Positions 15,453-24,006 of a stretch of DNA of 64,000 bases are shown here, one piece after another. Origin of the DNA: Candidatus Saccharimonadota bacterium (GTDB taxonomy: Bacteria; Patescibacteriota; Saccharimonadia; Saccharimonadales; UBA4665); the NCBI GenBank assembly GCA_024635495.1, contig JAGXIT010000004.1:186001-250000 (forward strand). The letters run 5' to 3'. The translations under genes were made by a program, and so were the position numbers. The notes below the pieces were generated by a model. That model made no database searches. It was not told the origin of the DNA and was given only the letters and a program-made list of their open reading frames with translations. Positions within the stretch are counted from its first letter, which is position 1; each line of letters opens with the position of its first letter.

Positions 15453-16799
15453 CTACGGGTTAGTCTGGCCCAGCTGGTGCTTTATGTCTTTTAAGCGCTT
15501 ATCAATGTCTTTTCGATCGGCTGTGGAAGCAGATGATTCCCGAAGATAATGTCGAGCATTTTTTAGTAAACGTTCTAGTGGCTTGGCATGTGGTCTATCT
15601 GGTATTTGTTGAGCAAGTTCCGACAGCACATCTAATAAAGCATGTGTTACTACTATATTCTCACGTGCTTCAGTTTGTATTTGTGCAAAAGATTGGGTTA
15701 CGAAATCGTCCCAAGTTGGTCTGTTTAGAACGAGCAGCATCTTGCTATCTTTCAGCTCGCGGACCTGGCTAGGAAATTCCCTCTGCAAAAGTTGCGTCAG
15801 TCCATCACCCAAATACCATATGCAATAGGTAGCAGTCGTTGGGTCGTTGATTCCTGGAGACATTGCCTTTATGCCTATATCGACAAGTTGCCGTATAGCA
15901 AATAAAGGATCTTGTAGAAGTGACCGTTGACCATCTACAGTTACAGCAGAACGGATGAGGTTCCTGTTTTTTTTATCAAGCCGCTTATAGCCATATAGTT
16001 TTGCCAATGCTTGACCTTGCATGATAAAATCACCAATTCGCGGCAAGATATGCAATTGGTTGTTCTTCTTCAGGCTAAGTTTTTCTAAGACACCATCACT
16101 GATATATAGAACAAACCCAGCAAAGTCCGATTTAATAGTAATAAATTCCTTGCTCTTTGAGGGTGCGCTTATACGCTTTTTTTTGGATGAATCGACTCCT
16201 GAACCAATGCGGCTTGGGTATAGCTTGTTAATTTGATTCAACAGCTCACGATGAATCTTTTCTAGGATGGTGTTAGTCTGGAGAGAGGTCGCGGTATGGC
16301 TAATAAAATATATCAAAAGCCCGATACATATCAGCGCAAACATGATTGCAGCGGTGGTAGCAATTGGGGGGGCAAAACCTACACCGCCAACTTCTGCAGG
16401 GTCACGCACCGCTTTCAATATAAGTAGAGAATAGACAAACGTGGCGACGAAGGCACCAAGCACGATCTGGTTACCCCTGTCTGAGGTGAAATTACGCATA
16501 ACACGAGGCGTAAACTGTGCTGACGCTTGCTGTAGGGCTATGATGGTCAGCGAAAAGGCTATAGAAATAGTTGTAATAACGGAACCGGCTATTGTAGACA
16601 GAACATTTCTCGTGGCGCTTGGTGCGCCACCAAATAGCCACGATAGATTACTGCTCAGGTACGCGCTATATTGTCGGTCAAGATATAGAAGGAAATATGA
16701 CAGTATAACCGCGAATATAACTAGCACGGTTGGGGTGAACCAGAGCTTGGCTCTGACATTCTCCCACGTAGCACGTAGTTTTGCGAGAGTAACATCCAT
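15453..16799 (-). CDS. DUF2254 integral membrane protein
   Basis: Protein of 448 residues matching the DUF2254 layout: four membrane helices in the first 190 residues (about 18-40, 60-90, 110-135, 148-170) and a large soluble C-terminal part. Recognisable stretches are TIAGSVITTISIAFSLTIIA and RQLVDIGIKAMSPGINDPTT. The function of the family is not known. The promoter TTGACA (16828-16833) - N16 - TATTAT (16806-16811) ends 6 bases before the ATG, with no Shine-Dalgarno, so the transcript should be leaderless. It is one of few intact larger genes in a gene-poor, tRNA-fragment-rich stretch. Confidence 0.82.
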   Translation of the reverse strand: MDVTLAKLRATWENVRAKLWFTPTVLVIFAVILSYFLLYLDRQYSAYLSSNLSWLFGGAPSATRNVLSTIAGSVITTISIAFSLTIIALQQASAQFTPRVMRNFTSDRGNQIVLGAFVATFVYSLLILKAVRDPAEVGGVGFAPPIATTAAIMFALICIGLLIYFISHTATSLQTNTILEKIHRELLNQINKLYPSRIGSGVDSSKKKRISAPSKSKEFITIKSDFAGFVLYISDGVLEKLSLKKNNQLHILPRIGDFIMQGQALAKLYGYKRLDKKNRNLIRSAVTVDGQRSLLQDPLFAIRQLVDIGIKAMSPGINDPTTATYCIWYLGDGLTQLLQREFPSQVRELKDSKMLLVLNRPTWDDFVTQSFAQIQTEARENIVVTHALLDVLSELAQQIPDRPHAKPLERLLKNARHYLRESSASTADRKDIDKRLKDIKHQLGQTNP

Positions 16800-16805
16800 T
16801 TATAT

Positions 16806-16833
16806 ATAATACACCAAAAGTTGAATATGTCAA
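16806..16833 (-). promoter_or_regulatory. Promoter of the DUF2254 gene
   Basis: TTGACA and TATTAT are 16 bases apart on the minus strand; the -10 ends 6 bases before the ATG at 16799. Confidence 0.65.
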
Positions 16834-17066
16834 TGTATAGTTATTAAGTGGCGCTGGATTATCTGCGTAATAAGAGACCCATTAATTGTGTAATATAACC
16901 CCAGAAGTACTGCTGCTGCGATTAACTTGTATGGCCCTATTATATTCGGCTTATACTTGCTCAGCAGTTTATAAATAGCCCAAGTTAAGAAAATAGTCTA
17001 ATCTCCTAACACAAAGAGAAAGTTTGGACCATTAACGCATATAACAAGTACGATAAAGTCTGGCAT
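16830..17066 (-). pseudogene. Broken small membrane protein gene with an in-frame TAG
   Basis: A minus-strand frame of 79 codons from the ATG at 17066 encodes two hydrophobic segments with a basic middle (IYKLLSKYKPNIIGPYKL), interrupted by one TAG at 16998-17000. Downstream of the TAG there is no ATG to restart. It is most simply a decayed gene; stop-codon readthrough is an untested alternative. No family is recognised. The stretch 17067-17381 above it holds no gene that I can see, only repeats. Confidence 0.35.
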
Positions 17067-17132
17067 CACTGTAAGTTTAGCAGCCTGTATTAGGCGTAAG
17101 GCAGTACATTCTTAAAACATCAAAATTCAAAA

Positions 17133-17243
17133 TGGCTGGGACGGTAGGATGCGCTTCGCTTGCACGGTATTCGCTTTTCGGAATACATTCGTGCACACTC
17201 ATACCTGTACTTCAAATGCATGGTAGGATAGCGCTTCCCTCGC
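17133..17243. repeat. tRNA-Gln 3'-end fragment, hairpin and 20-bp repeat
   Basis: 17133-17150 (TGGCTGGGACGGTAGGAT) is an exact 18-base copy of the tRNA-Gln 3' end including CCA, in the same orientation as the tRNA at 18548. It is followed by an imperfect hairpin (17161-17172 with 17181-17195) and by TAGGATAGCGCTTCCCTCGC (17224-17243), an exact repeat of 15358-15377. This resembles an attachment-site remnant left by integration at a tRNA 3' end. Confidence 0.6.
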
Positions 17244-17381
17244 TTGCAGCTCGTCGTTTCTCCTTTCGCTTCGCTCACATACGCCGCCGAATCTATCTTG
17301 TTTCAAAAAACTTTTCTGGAGCTCAGATACTCCGACCTAAGCAATAAATAGGCCGAACATGTTGGGCCGTAGCGACTACTA

Positions 17382-17555
17382 TTACTCCCCGTCTTTCGCT
17401 CTAGTTATCAAGAGGATTGTCATAATAAACAATAATGCAGTGGCTAAATAATAAATAAAATTACTTTCCGGTTCTGGAAAGAAGAATAGCGTCAGGAGCC
17501 CAAGGAACGCTAGGGTTACAGCAATATATTTCTTATTCTTCGTTATAAACTTCAT
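17382..17555 (-). CDS. Small two-helix membrane protein, 57 residues
   Basis: Short minus-strand gene beginning MKFITKNKKYIAVTLAFLGL and ending LLITRAKDGE. Two hydrophobic helices (about 10-26 and 33-51) are joined by a short acidic loop FPEPESN; the basic N-terminus predicts both ends in the cytoplasm. The Shine-Dalgarno is weak. Directly upstream is a perfect 12-bp inverted repeat (17578-17630). No family is recognised, and a chance reading frame cannot be excluded, but the amphipathic design is convincing. Confidence 0.5.
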   Translation of the reverse strand: MKFITKNKKYIAVTLAFLGLLTLFFFPEPESNFIYYLATALLFIMTILLITRAKDGE

Positions 17556-17577
17556 GATACTTAATAATCTTATACCA

Positions 17578-17630
17578 TTACCGATCAGAATACACTATAC
17601 GTAGGTGGCCCTGGCGCATCTGATCGGTAA
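17578..17630. repeat. Perfect 12-bp inverted repeat
   Basis: TTACCGATCAGA (17578-17589) and TCTGATCGGTAA (17619-17630) are exact reverse complements, separated by 29 bases. It lies between the DUF5679-type gene terminator and the 57-residue membrane gene. It could be an operator, an RNA hairpin or the ends of a tiny element. Confidence 0.5.
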
Positions 17631-17653
17631 ATCAGGTTTACGTGAAATAACTA

Positions 17654-17681
17654 AAAAGCCTCCACCATTACAGTGGAGACT
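17654..17681 (-). terminator. Intrinsic terminator after the DUF5679-type gene
   Basis: On the minus strand CTCCAC pairs with GTGGAG (17073-type stem at 17673-17678 and 17660-17665) and is followed by CTTTTTAG, a typical T-tract. Confidence 0.7.
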
Positions 17682-17708
17682 ATTTAAAACTTTTGATTGT
17701 ATAGAAGT

Positions 17709-17900
17709 TTAGTAAGCTTTTGTTGCGCCGTCTTCTAGTGCTTTTTCGGCATTATCTTTAGACATCATCGCACAAACAGTCGTTCCACAGTGCTCGTGCT
17801 TTCCCTTGGCCATGAAACCACCTTTTTTAGTCTGATGAATCTCTGGTGCTGACAAATCAACGCCTTTTTCCTTACATTTGACACAGTATCCTGTAACCAT
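17709..17900 (-). CDS. Small cysteine-containing protein, DUF5679-like
   Basis: Protein of 63 residues starting MVTGYCVKCKEKGVDLSAPE. The opening GYCVKCKEK is the hallmark of DUF5679-type zinc-ribbon-like proteins; a second pair of cysteines follows at HCGTTVCAMM, so four cysteines could bind one zinc. Function is unknown. AAGGAGA precedes the ATG. The TATAAT -10 (17930-17935, minus) lies inside the palindrome CTGCTAT-T-ATAGCAG (17925-17939), which also supplies an extended -10 TGC, so repressor control is possible. Confidence 0.75.
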   Translation of the reverse strand: MVTGYCVKCKEKGVDLSAPEIHQTKKGGFMAKGKHEHCGTTVCAMMSKDNAEKALEDGATKAY

Positions 17901-17924
17901 AGCAATCTCCTTTAATTCAATTCA

Positions 17925-17939
17925 CTGCTATTATAGCAG
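17925..17939 (-). promoter_or_regulatory. Palindrome over the -10 of the DUF5679-type gene
   Basis: CTGCTATTATAGCAG is a perfect 15-base palindrome containing TATAAT on the minus strand. A protein bound here would block the promoter. Confidence 0.45.
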
Positions 17940-18111
17940 AGTTAATCATACCGCTTTTTCACTATATAGCCTAAACAGAGGTGATACATACAAGCTCTTA
18001 AGTAATATGTGACAGTTAAGACCGTGATTCATTCTCGTGGCTGGGGATGTGGGCCAGGAACTTTATAGAATGTGCTTAGCTTCTATGAAATAGAATACCG
18101 AAAAACTAGCG

Positions 18112-18282
18112 CTACTTTTCGACTCTGACGTCTTTGAAGGGAGTCCTATCGGACTTAATTTTAATAAATCTTCCGGTTTTCGTGTCACGCTCTGTATACT
18201 TCTTATTTCTGGGATTTAATACCTGCGAGCGCTCTTTAATACGGCCTATTCTTCCGTCACCTTTTGGTCCATTCTTTGCCAT
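18112..18282 (-). CDS. Conserved small basic protein, 56 residues
   Basis: Short gene read from the minus strand: it starts MAKNGPKGDGRIGRIKERSQ and contains VLNPRNKKYTERDTKTGRF. I recognise this MAKNGPKGDGR...SQVLNP pattern as a widespread family of small hypothetical proteins whose function is unknown. GAGGT precedes the ATG, and TATAAT (18320-18325, minus) lies 38 bases upstream. An 8-bp inverted repeat CAGAATAG/CTATTCTG (18334-18361) covers the -35 area. Confidence 0.72.
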   Translation of the reverse strand: MAKNGPKGDGRIGRIKERSQVLNPRNKKYTERDTKTGRFIKIKSDRTPFKDVRVEK

Positions 18283-18446
18283 AATTACCTCAATCAGTGT
18301 GTAATATTCTGCTACTATTATTATAACACCAAGCAGAATAGCTGAACAGGAATCTATTCTGTCTTTGTTTGGACTACTCTTGTAAGCTTAGGCTTTACGG
18401 GCTTTTACGACATAGCATCTTTTGGCCGAGCATGTAGGTCTGGTAC

Positions 18447-18472
18447 CAAAAAACCGACTTTGCAGTCGGTTT
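18447..18472 (-). terminator. Intrinsic terminator of tRNA-Gln
   Basis: AAACCGACT (18451-18459) pairs with AGTCGGTTT (18464-18472) around TTGC; on the minus strand it is followed by TTTTTTGG. It lies about 75 bases past the 3' end of tRNA-Gln. Confidence 0.75.
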
Positions 18473-18547
18473 GATGTTTACTGAGACTTATATCAAAACA
18501 GATTGATTTTGCTTAATATGCAATACTGTCATGTTTGGTGCAAGTCG

Positions 18548-18622
18548 TGGCTGGGACGGTAGGATTCGAACCTACGAATGCCAGTACCAAAAACTGGTGC
18601 CTTACCACTTGGCCACGTCCCA
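18548..18622 (-). tRNA. tRNA-Gln (anticodon TTG)
   Basis: 75 bases including an encoded CCA. Acceptor stem TGGGACG/CGTCCCA, D-arm GCCAAGTGGTAAGGC, anticodon stem CCAGT/ACTGG with loop TTTTGGT (anticodon TTG), T-arm GTAGGTTCGAATCCTAC. The U1-A72 start and overall sequence are typical of bacterial tRNA-Gln. Confidence 0.96.
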
Positions 18623-18717
18623 TTATGTTTTGAATGATTTTAAATTGTTAATGTCAGCAACAGCTTTGGTACTGTTACAAAGTAACTATTATCACGCGCT
18701 TTGCACTCGGACAGCCA

Positions 18718-18743
18718 GTGTCTTACTACTTGGTTTCATCCCA
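18718..18743 (-). pseudogene. Degenerate tRNA-Gln 5' half
   Basis: The minus strand reads TGGGATGAAACCAAGTAGTA and onward, resembling the acceptor and D-arm of the intact tRNA-Gln next to it at roughly three of every four positions. No anticodon or T-arm follows, so this is a remnant, not a second tRNA. Confidence 0.4.
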
Positions 18744-18785
18744 TCGGTAAGCGTTTGGTATTATACCGAAAACTGCCGATGATGG

Positions 18786-19526
18786 CTAGTAAGAAGCACC
18801 ACCGGACACGTCGAAGTACTCCTCTAATGTCGTAATACCCTGGGTATGCATGTCTGTGGCAAGTTTTGTGCCAATGTATCGGAAATGCCAAGCCTCGTGT
18901 TTGTACCCTGTTATCGCTGTCTTATCTGCTGGGTAGCGTAGCAGGAAGCCATATGTATATGCGTTCGCTGCGAGCCACTTCCCCTGTGCAGTATCTGCGA
19001 AGCAATTGTCGAGTGAGCAGCCACCGCCCTGAATATCAATTGTTAGACCAGTCTGGTGTTCGCTGTAGCCTGGCCGTGCGCTAAAAGTGTCCGTCTCGGC
19101 CATCCCGTATTGCGATACATAGCTATCATAGACTGTTTTTTGGTAAGAATACGAGCGGTAGCCACTCGTTGCCGCAATTGGGGCGTCAGCTGTGGCTGCA
19201 GCTGCTTGCATGTTCAGAAAAGCCTCTGCTGCTTCTGTGCGCATTCGCTGGCCATTACCAACGCTCGTGAGAGAAATGGGTGCATAATCGATTTGCTTTA
19301 GCGGATGTTGTTTGTTTACGATCACCTGAATACTTTTTGCAGATGTCGTATCATAAGTTGGCTTCACATCAGCGACAGGCTTATTTTGTGTCGGCGTAGT
19401 ATTCTTCGTGTCTTGGAGGCTTGGGGCTGTGGCTGTGTCTCTGATAAGCATCAAGACTGTGCCAATTACAATGATTCCTACTATGATGATAACAACGGTT
19501 CGAATACTTGTATTACGCATAGTCAT
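18786..19526 (-). CDS. VanY-type D-alanyl-D-alanine carboxypeptidase (M15B)
   Basis: Exported zinc peptidase of 246 residues that trims D-Ala from peptidoglycan stem peptides. A single N-terminal membrane anchor (about 10-30) is followed by a Thr/Pro/Lys linker and the M15B domain with SGYRSYSYQ, the zinc motif SEHQTGLTID (H then D) and EAWHFRY (the second zinc His with catalytic Glu). The metal ligands look complete. TATAGT ends 6 bases before the ATG with TTTGC before it, a leaderless-type start. A second-type carboxypeptidase (serine, S11) is at 52478-53734. Confidence 0.93.
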   Translation of the reverse strand: MTMRNTSIRTVVIIIVGIIVIGTVLMLIRDTATAPSLQDTKNTTPTQNKPVADVKPTYDTTSAKSIQVIVNKQHPLKQIDYAPISLTSVGNGQRMRTEAAEAFLNMQAAAATADAPIAATSGYRSYSYQKTVYDSYVSQYGMAETDTFSARPGYSEHQTGLTIDIQGGGCSLDNCFADTAQGKWLAANAYTYGFLLRYPADKTAITGYKHEAWHFRYIGTKLATDMHTQGITTLEEYFDVSGGASY

Positions 19527-19636
19527 GTTCTTACTATAGCAAACAAGTCTATAGAGACAGAGGGTTTCAGTACATCTCTGAGGAGTGTTATACTGCCAGT
19601 TAGAGAATCTATCAAAACTAAGGATATTGTTGTCAC

Positions 19637-20593
19637 ATGATTCAAAATGTAGCAGATGCTGCGGAATTCATTTCGCCGCTCCATATAAATGGCATGGACG
19701 GTCGTATGCTCCGCCTGCCAGCCAAAAAGAAGCACACTCGCGAAATACTCGTTATCTACGGACATCACTCATCACTTGAGCGTTGGTGGGGACTGGCGCA
19801 GAACTTTAATGATTATGGCGCGGTTACCATGCCAGACCTGCCGGGTTTTGGCGCCATGGATAGTTTCTATAAGATTGGCCGGTCAGCAACTCTCGATAGT
19901 TATGCGGATTATCTGGCTGCATTTATCAAAATGCAATATAGACGCAAAAAGGTCACTATTGTAGGAATTTCATTCGGTTTTCTTGTGGCAACACGTATGC
20001 TGCAACGCTATCCGGAATTAACATCCAGGGTTGAGCTACTCATAAGTGCTATGGGTTTTATGCATCAGGATAATTTCAAGTTTACAAAAACTCGCTTAAA
20101 TTTCTATGTGTACAGTGCGAAAATCATCTCGATACTGCCACTGCCTTTTATTTTTCGGCATACACTGCTGACGGCTCCACTGCTTCGTGCGTTTTATGCT
20201 CGGACTAGTAATGCAAGACACAAATTTGCTCAAGCGGGTGGTGAAGAAGAAGTCAATGCAATGATGGATATGGAGGTTGACCTCTGGCAAAATAATGATG
20301 TGCGAACGTATATGCGTACGACTATTGAGTTATTGACTGTTAATCACACGGAGGAAAAGATAAGTTTGCCAGTTTGGCATGTACACACCCTGAAGGATAA
20401 TTATTTTGATAATGAGATTATTGAACAGCAAATGAGAGTTATTTTTAGCGAGTTCAACCCCGCTCCAATTACTGCAAGGGCGCATGCACCAAGCGTAGTT
20501 GCTACCAAAATAGAATCTGCCGTATTTATTCCTAAGGATGTGCGCAAAATGTTTGGTCTTGCGTCAAAAAAGTCGGTGATGAAACTCAAATGA
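19637..20593 (+). CDS. Alpha/beta hydrolase
   Basis: Protein of 318 residues with an alpha/beta-hydrolase fold: the oxyanion region YGHHSSLERWW (near 41-51), PDLPGFG, and the nucleophile elbow GISFG (Ser at 112). A candidate catalytic His lies in TARAHAPSVVATK near the C-terminus. Substrate is unknown. It stands 16 bases before two GT4 glycosyltransferase genes on the same strand and may act in the same envelope pathway. No Shine-Dalgarno is seen. Confidence 0.8.
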   Translation: MIQNVADAAEFISPLHINGMDGRMLRLPAKKKHTREILVIYGHHSSLERWWGLAQNFNDYGAVTMPDLPGFGAMDSFYKIGRSATLDSYADYLAAFIKMQYRRKKVTIVGISFGFLVATRMLQRYPELTSRVELLISAMGFMHQDNFKFTKTRLNFYVYSAKIISILPLPFIFRHTLLTAPLLRAFYARTSNARHKFAQAGGEEEVNAMMDMEVDLWQNNDVRTYMRTTIELLTVNHTEEKISLPVWHVHTLKDNYFDNEIIEQQMRVIFSEFNPAPITARAHAPSVVATKIESAVFIPKDVRKMFGLASKKSVMKLK

Positions 20594-20609
20594 TATACTG
20601 GTACCAATC

Positions 20610-21749
20610 ATGAAAATTGGATTAATCTGCCCATACAGTCTGACCAAAGGTGGTGGCGTACAGGAAGTGGTGAAGGCATTGCAAACTGAGTACGAAAAGC
20701 TTGGCCACGAAGCTATTATTATTACGCCGCAACCAAAAGAGCCCTATAGTAAACACGATCGAAAGCTCATATTCCTAGGCTCTGCCGCAGACTTTAAGTC
20801 ACCTCTCGCGACAACTACACAGATTAGTGCCAGTGTGTTGACAGATGAAATAGATGCGATGCTAGAGTACGAGCAATTTGATGTTCTCCATTTTCATGAA
20901 CCATGGGTGCCGGTACTTAGTCGACAGATTTTGAGTCGAAGTCAAACAGCGAATGTCGCTACGTTTCACGCAAAGCTTCCCGAAACAATTGCGAGCCGTG
21001 CTCTTGCAAGAGTCATTACTCCTTACACGAAACCCCTACTGCGACACATAGACTTGTTTACTGCAGTCTCGGATGCTGCCTCAGACTATGTAAAGACTCT
21101 CACTGAGGCTGAAATTGAGATTGTGCCAAACGGTATTCACCTGGGTCATTATCGAAAGCCAGCTAATCTACAGCGAGCCCGAGGCCCCAAAACAATTCTT
21201 TACATAGGACGACTCGAGAAACGAAAAGGCGTCAAATATTTGCTTCAGGCATTTCAGTTGCTTGAAGAGCAGATCCCGGGTGTACGTTTGCTCATCGGTG
21301 GCGACGGCGTTGATCGCGAGAAACTCGAGGAGTTATCGGAAGAGCTTGAGCTAAAAAATATCGAATTTATGGGCTATATCGATGATCAAAAGAAGCGAGA
21401 GCTTCTACATACAACCGATTTATTCTGTTCGCCAGCAATCTTCGGAGAAAGTTTCGGTATTGTGCTACTTGAAGCAATGTCGAGTGGGCTAGTGACTGTG
21501 GCGGGAAATAATCCTGGCTACACTGCTGTTATGACAGGCCTCGGTCAATTATCTATGGTCGATCCTCGCGATACAAAAGAGTTTGCTCATCGGCTTAATC
21601 TATTATTGTCAGATGAAGGCCTCAGAGAACTCTGGAAATCGTGGGCAAAAAAACATGTCAGACAATTTGACTATCCGAAAGTTGCTCGCATGTATATTGA
21701 TGTCTATGAGCGGGCTATTGTTGAAGCTAATACGTCACAGACGGAGTAA
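20610..21749 (+). CDS. GT4-family glycosyltransferase
   Basis: GT-B fold glycosyltransferase of 379 residues, similar in layout to PimA-type mannosyltransferases. N-terminal acceptor motif GGGVQEVVKAL (near 14-24), central IYIGRLEKRKGVKYLLQAF, and C-terminal donor-binding FCSPAIFGESFGIVLLEAMS with the EX7E glutamates. It likely transfers a sugar from a nucleotide donor to a membrane glycolipid on the cytoplasmic face. TATACT lies 10 bases before the ATG. The next gene, a second GT4, starts 3 bases after the stop, so the two probably act in sequence. Confidence 0.88.
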   Translation: MKIGLICPYSLTKGGGVQEVVKALQTEYEKLGHEAIIITPQPKEPYSKHDRKLIFLGSAADFKSPLATTTQISASVLTDEIDAMLEYEQFDVLHFHEPWVPVLSRQILSRSQTANVATFHAKLPETIASRALARVITPYTKPLLRHIDLFTAVSDAASDYVKTLTEAEIEIVPNGIHLGHYRKPANLQRARGPKTILYIGRLEKRKGVKYLLQAFQLLEEQIPGVRLLIGGDGVDREKLEELSEELELKNIEFMGYIDDQKKRELLHTTDLFCSPAIFGESFGIVLLEAMSSGLVTVAGNNPGYTAVMTGLGQLSMVDPRDTKEFAHRLNLLLSDEGLRELWKSWAKKHVRQFDYPKVARMYIDVYERAIVEANTSQTE

Positions 21750-21752
21750 CCA

Positions 21753-22877
21753 ATGCGGATTGGCATAGTACTTGATGAATCGCTGGATGGCACCGATGGG
21801 GTTCAGCAGTATGTACTGCGGCTGACGGAGAGATTGAGGGCAGAAGGCCACGAAATATTCTATCTGGTTGGTGAGACTAGCAGACAAGACGTACCGAATA
21901 TTTATAGCCTAAGCAGGAACTTACACGTACGGTTCAATGGCAACAAACTATCAACACCCCTCCCTGCTTCTCGAAAACGCCTAAAAGCACTACTGGCTGA
22001 ACTAAATCTCGACGTATTGCATGTACAGGTACCCTACAGCCCCTTCTTGGCCGGAAGACTCATGAAACTTGCACCCAAAACTACTGCTGTCGTCGGTACG
22101 TTTCATATTTTGCCTTACTCACGCACGGCAACTATAGCTAATTGGATTCTCGGGCGCCTAAATCATCGCACTGCTCATCGTTTTAAAGAAATGATAGCAG
22201 TATCCAAGCCGGCTGCAGAGTTTGCGAAGCAGTATTACTCACTTGATTGTCAGGTGATACCAAATTGCTTTGATCTTAAGCATTTTTTGGTCCCGACACC
22301 GACCGTAAAAACGAAAAGTATCGTGTTTCTAGGACGGCTTGTTGAGCGTAAAGGGCCAATGGAGCTACTAAAGGCGGTTGCGTGGTTAGTTGAGCATGAA
22401 CTATGGCCGACCGGCTGGAAGGTTGTACTCGGTGGTAAGGGTGGCCTCATGCCGGCCCTCGCGGCCTACAGCGAACACATAGGCCTGGAGGACATCGTAG
22501 AGCTTACAGGATTTATAGCAGAGGAAGACAAGCCCGCATTTCTCGCGCAGGCCGATATCGCAGTATTTCCTAGTATCGCGGGAGAAAGTTTTGGTATAAG
22601 TCTACTGGAAGCTATGGCAGCTTCTCGTGGGGTTGTGCTCGCTGGTGATAATCCAGGATATAGATCAGTGATGGTTGGCTTTGAGGACCAATTATTTGAC
22701 CCTAGACAGACAGAGCAATTTGCTCAGCTATTACACAAGTGGATAGCCAAAAATGATGCACGCTCTGTTGTTTCTCAGGCCCAAAAAACATACGTACATC
22801 GCTTTGATGCTGCCGTTGTTGGAGATGAGGTTACCGATATATACACGAAAGCTTTGCAAAAAACCCGCACATCGTGA
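21753..22877 (+). CDS. GT4-family glycosyltransferase, second of a pair
   Basis: Protein of 374 residues with the same GT-B plan as its upstream neighbour: GTDGVQQYVLRL (near 13-24), IVFLGRLVERKGPMELLKAV, and FPSIAGESFGISLLEAMAAS with the EX7E pair. A GGAG Shine-Dalgarno at the end of the upstream gene precedes the ATG, fitting an operon. The pair arrangement recalls consecutive mannosylation or glucosylation of a lipid anchor, but donor and acceptor cannot be told from sequence. Confidence 0.87.
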   Translation: MRIGIVLDESLDGTDGVQQYVLRLTERLRAEGHEIFYLVGETSRQDVPNIYSLSRNLHVRFNGNKLSTPLPASRKRLKALLAELNLDVLHVQVPYSPFLAGRLMKLAPKTTAVVGTFHILPYSRTATIANWILGRLNHRTAHRFKEMIAVSKPAAEFAKQYYSLDCQVIPNCFDLKHFLVPTPTVKTKSIVFLGRLVERKGPMELLKAVAWLVEHELWPTGWKVVLGGKGGLMPALAAYSEHIGLEDIVELTGFIAEEDKPAFLAQADIAVFPSIAGESFGISLLEAMAASRGVVLAGDNPGYRSVMVGFEDQLFDPRQTEQFAQLLHKWIAKNDARSVVSQAQKTYVHRFDAAVVGDEVTDIYTKALQKTRTS

Positions 22878-22890
22878 CATAATTACTGTA

Positions 22891-23985
22891 ATGTCAGCAC
22901 TTTTTTCTCGAAATCCTCAAGATGTTAATCTCAACGTTTCAGTTAGGACAATTGTTCGTATCCTTTTGACTGTATTTGCAGGCTTGCTACTTGTGATAGC
23001 TATATCTAATAGTCTCCACAGCCTAACCTTGATTGGCATTGCGTTCTTCCTTAGTCTCGCACTTAACGCACCGGTGCATTGGCTCTCGGAGCATCTTCCT
23101 GGCCGACGTCGAGGTAGCCGTACAATGGCAACGGTCATATCAGTACTTCTTATCTTGGGGATTCTCGGTGGCTTTATAACTGCGTTCGCTCCACCACTAG
23201 CTCGACAGACGACTAAGTTTATCCAAAGCGTTCCACAAATCGTTAGTGACACCCGAAATGGTGACGGCCCAATTGGTCAATTTGTCGAGCGATATAATCT
23301 TCAGCCCCAAGTCGAAAATATATCACAAGATCTATCAAGTCGAGTTGGCAATATAAGTACAACTGCGATCGATGCTGTCGGTAAGGTGGGTAGCAGTATC
23401 ATATCCGTTTTGACCGTGCTAGTTCTAACTATCATGATGTTGCTCGAAGGACCCCGCTGGCGCTCTTTGTTCGAGAAACTCATACCACCAAAGCAAAAGA
23501 AACACGTGTTGAGCCTAGCCGACCAAATGAACAAAGTTATTCAAGGGTTCGTAAATGGACAAGTTACACTAGCTGCAATTGCTGCCGTGCTAATACTACC
23601 GGTATTTCTCATTATGGATGTCAGCTATCCTATAGCCTTGATGGTTATTGTGTTCATAGCTGGGCTCATTCCGATGGTTGGCCATATTATCGGCGCAACT
23701 ATCGTGACCACTGTTTCGCTCTTTCATTCATTGCCTGCAGCGATTGTTGTATTAGGATATTACATCTTGTATCAGCAAATCGAAAATTACGTAGTACAAC
23801 CCCGTATCCAGGCGAATACAACTAATCTATCGCCTTTGCTTGTGCTGATCTCAGTAGTTATTGGAGTGAACTTCGGTGGCTTACTAGGCGGGCTTGTCTC
23901 GATTCCTGTCGCTGGCTGTCTCCGTATCTTGGTTATCGATTATCTTGAGCGTCGAGACATGATAAACCAAGAACCTGTACTTTAG
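22891..23985 (+). CDS. AI-2E family membrane protein (YdiK/PerM type)
   Basis: Polytopic membrane protein of 364 residues in the AI-2E transporter family. Helices lie at about 20-60 and 70-95, then a soluble stretch, then a cluster near 170-340 with the family-like PVFLIMDVSYPIALMVIVFI and YYILYQQIENYVVQPRI. Members export small molecules or act as cation/proton antiporters; the substrate here is unknown. The ATG at 22891 is chosen over an in-frame start inside the upstream gene; CATAAT ends 7 bases before it. Confidence 0.85.
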   Translation: MSALFSRNPQDVNLNVSVRTIVRILLTVFAGLLLVIAISNSLHSLTLIGIAFFLSLALNAPVHWLSEHLPGRRRGSRTMATVISVLLILGILGGFITAFAPPLARQTTKFIQSVPQIVSDTRNGDGPIGQFVERYNLQPQVENISQDLSSRVGNISTTAIDAVGKVGSSIISVLTVLVLTIMMLLEGPRWRSLFEKLIPPKQKKHVLSLADQMNKVIQGFVNGQVTLAAIAAVLILPVFLIMDVSYPIALMVIVFIAGLIPMVGHIIGATIVTTVSLFHSLPAAIVVLGYYILYQQIENYVVQPRIQANTTNLSPLLVLISVVIGVNFGGLLGGLVSIPVAGCLRILVIDYLERRDMINQEPVL

Positions 23986-24006
23986 TTTTTTGAGAACCGA
24001 ACTTAT

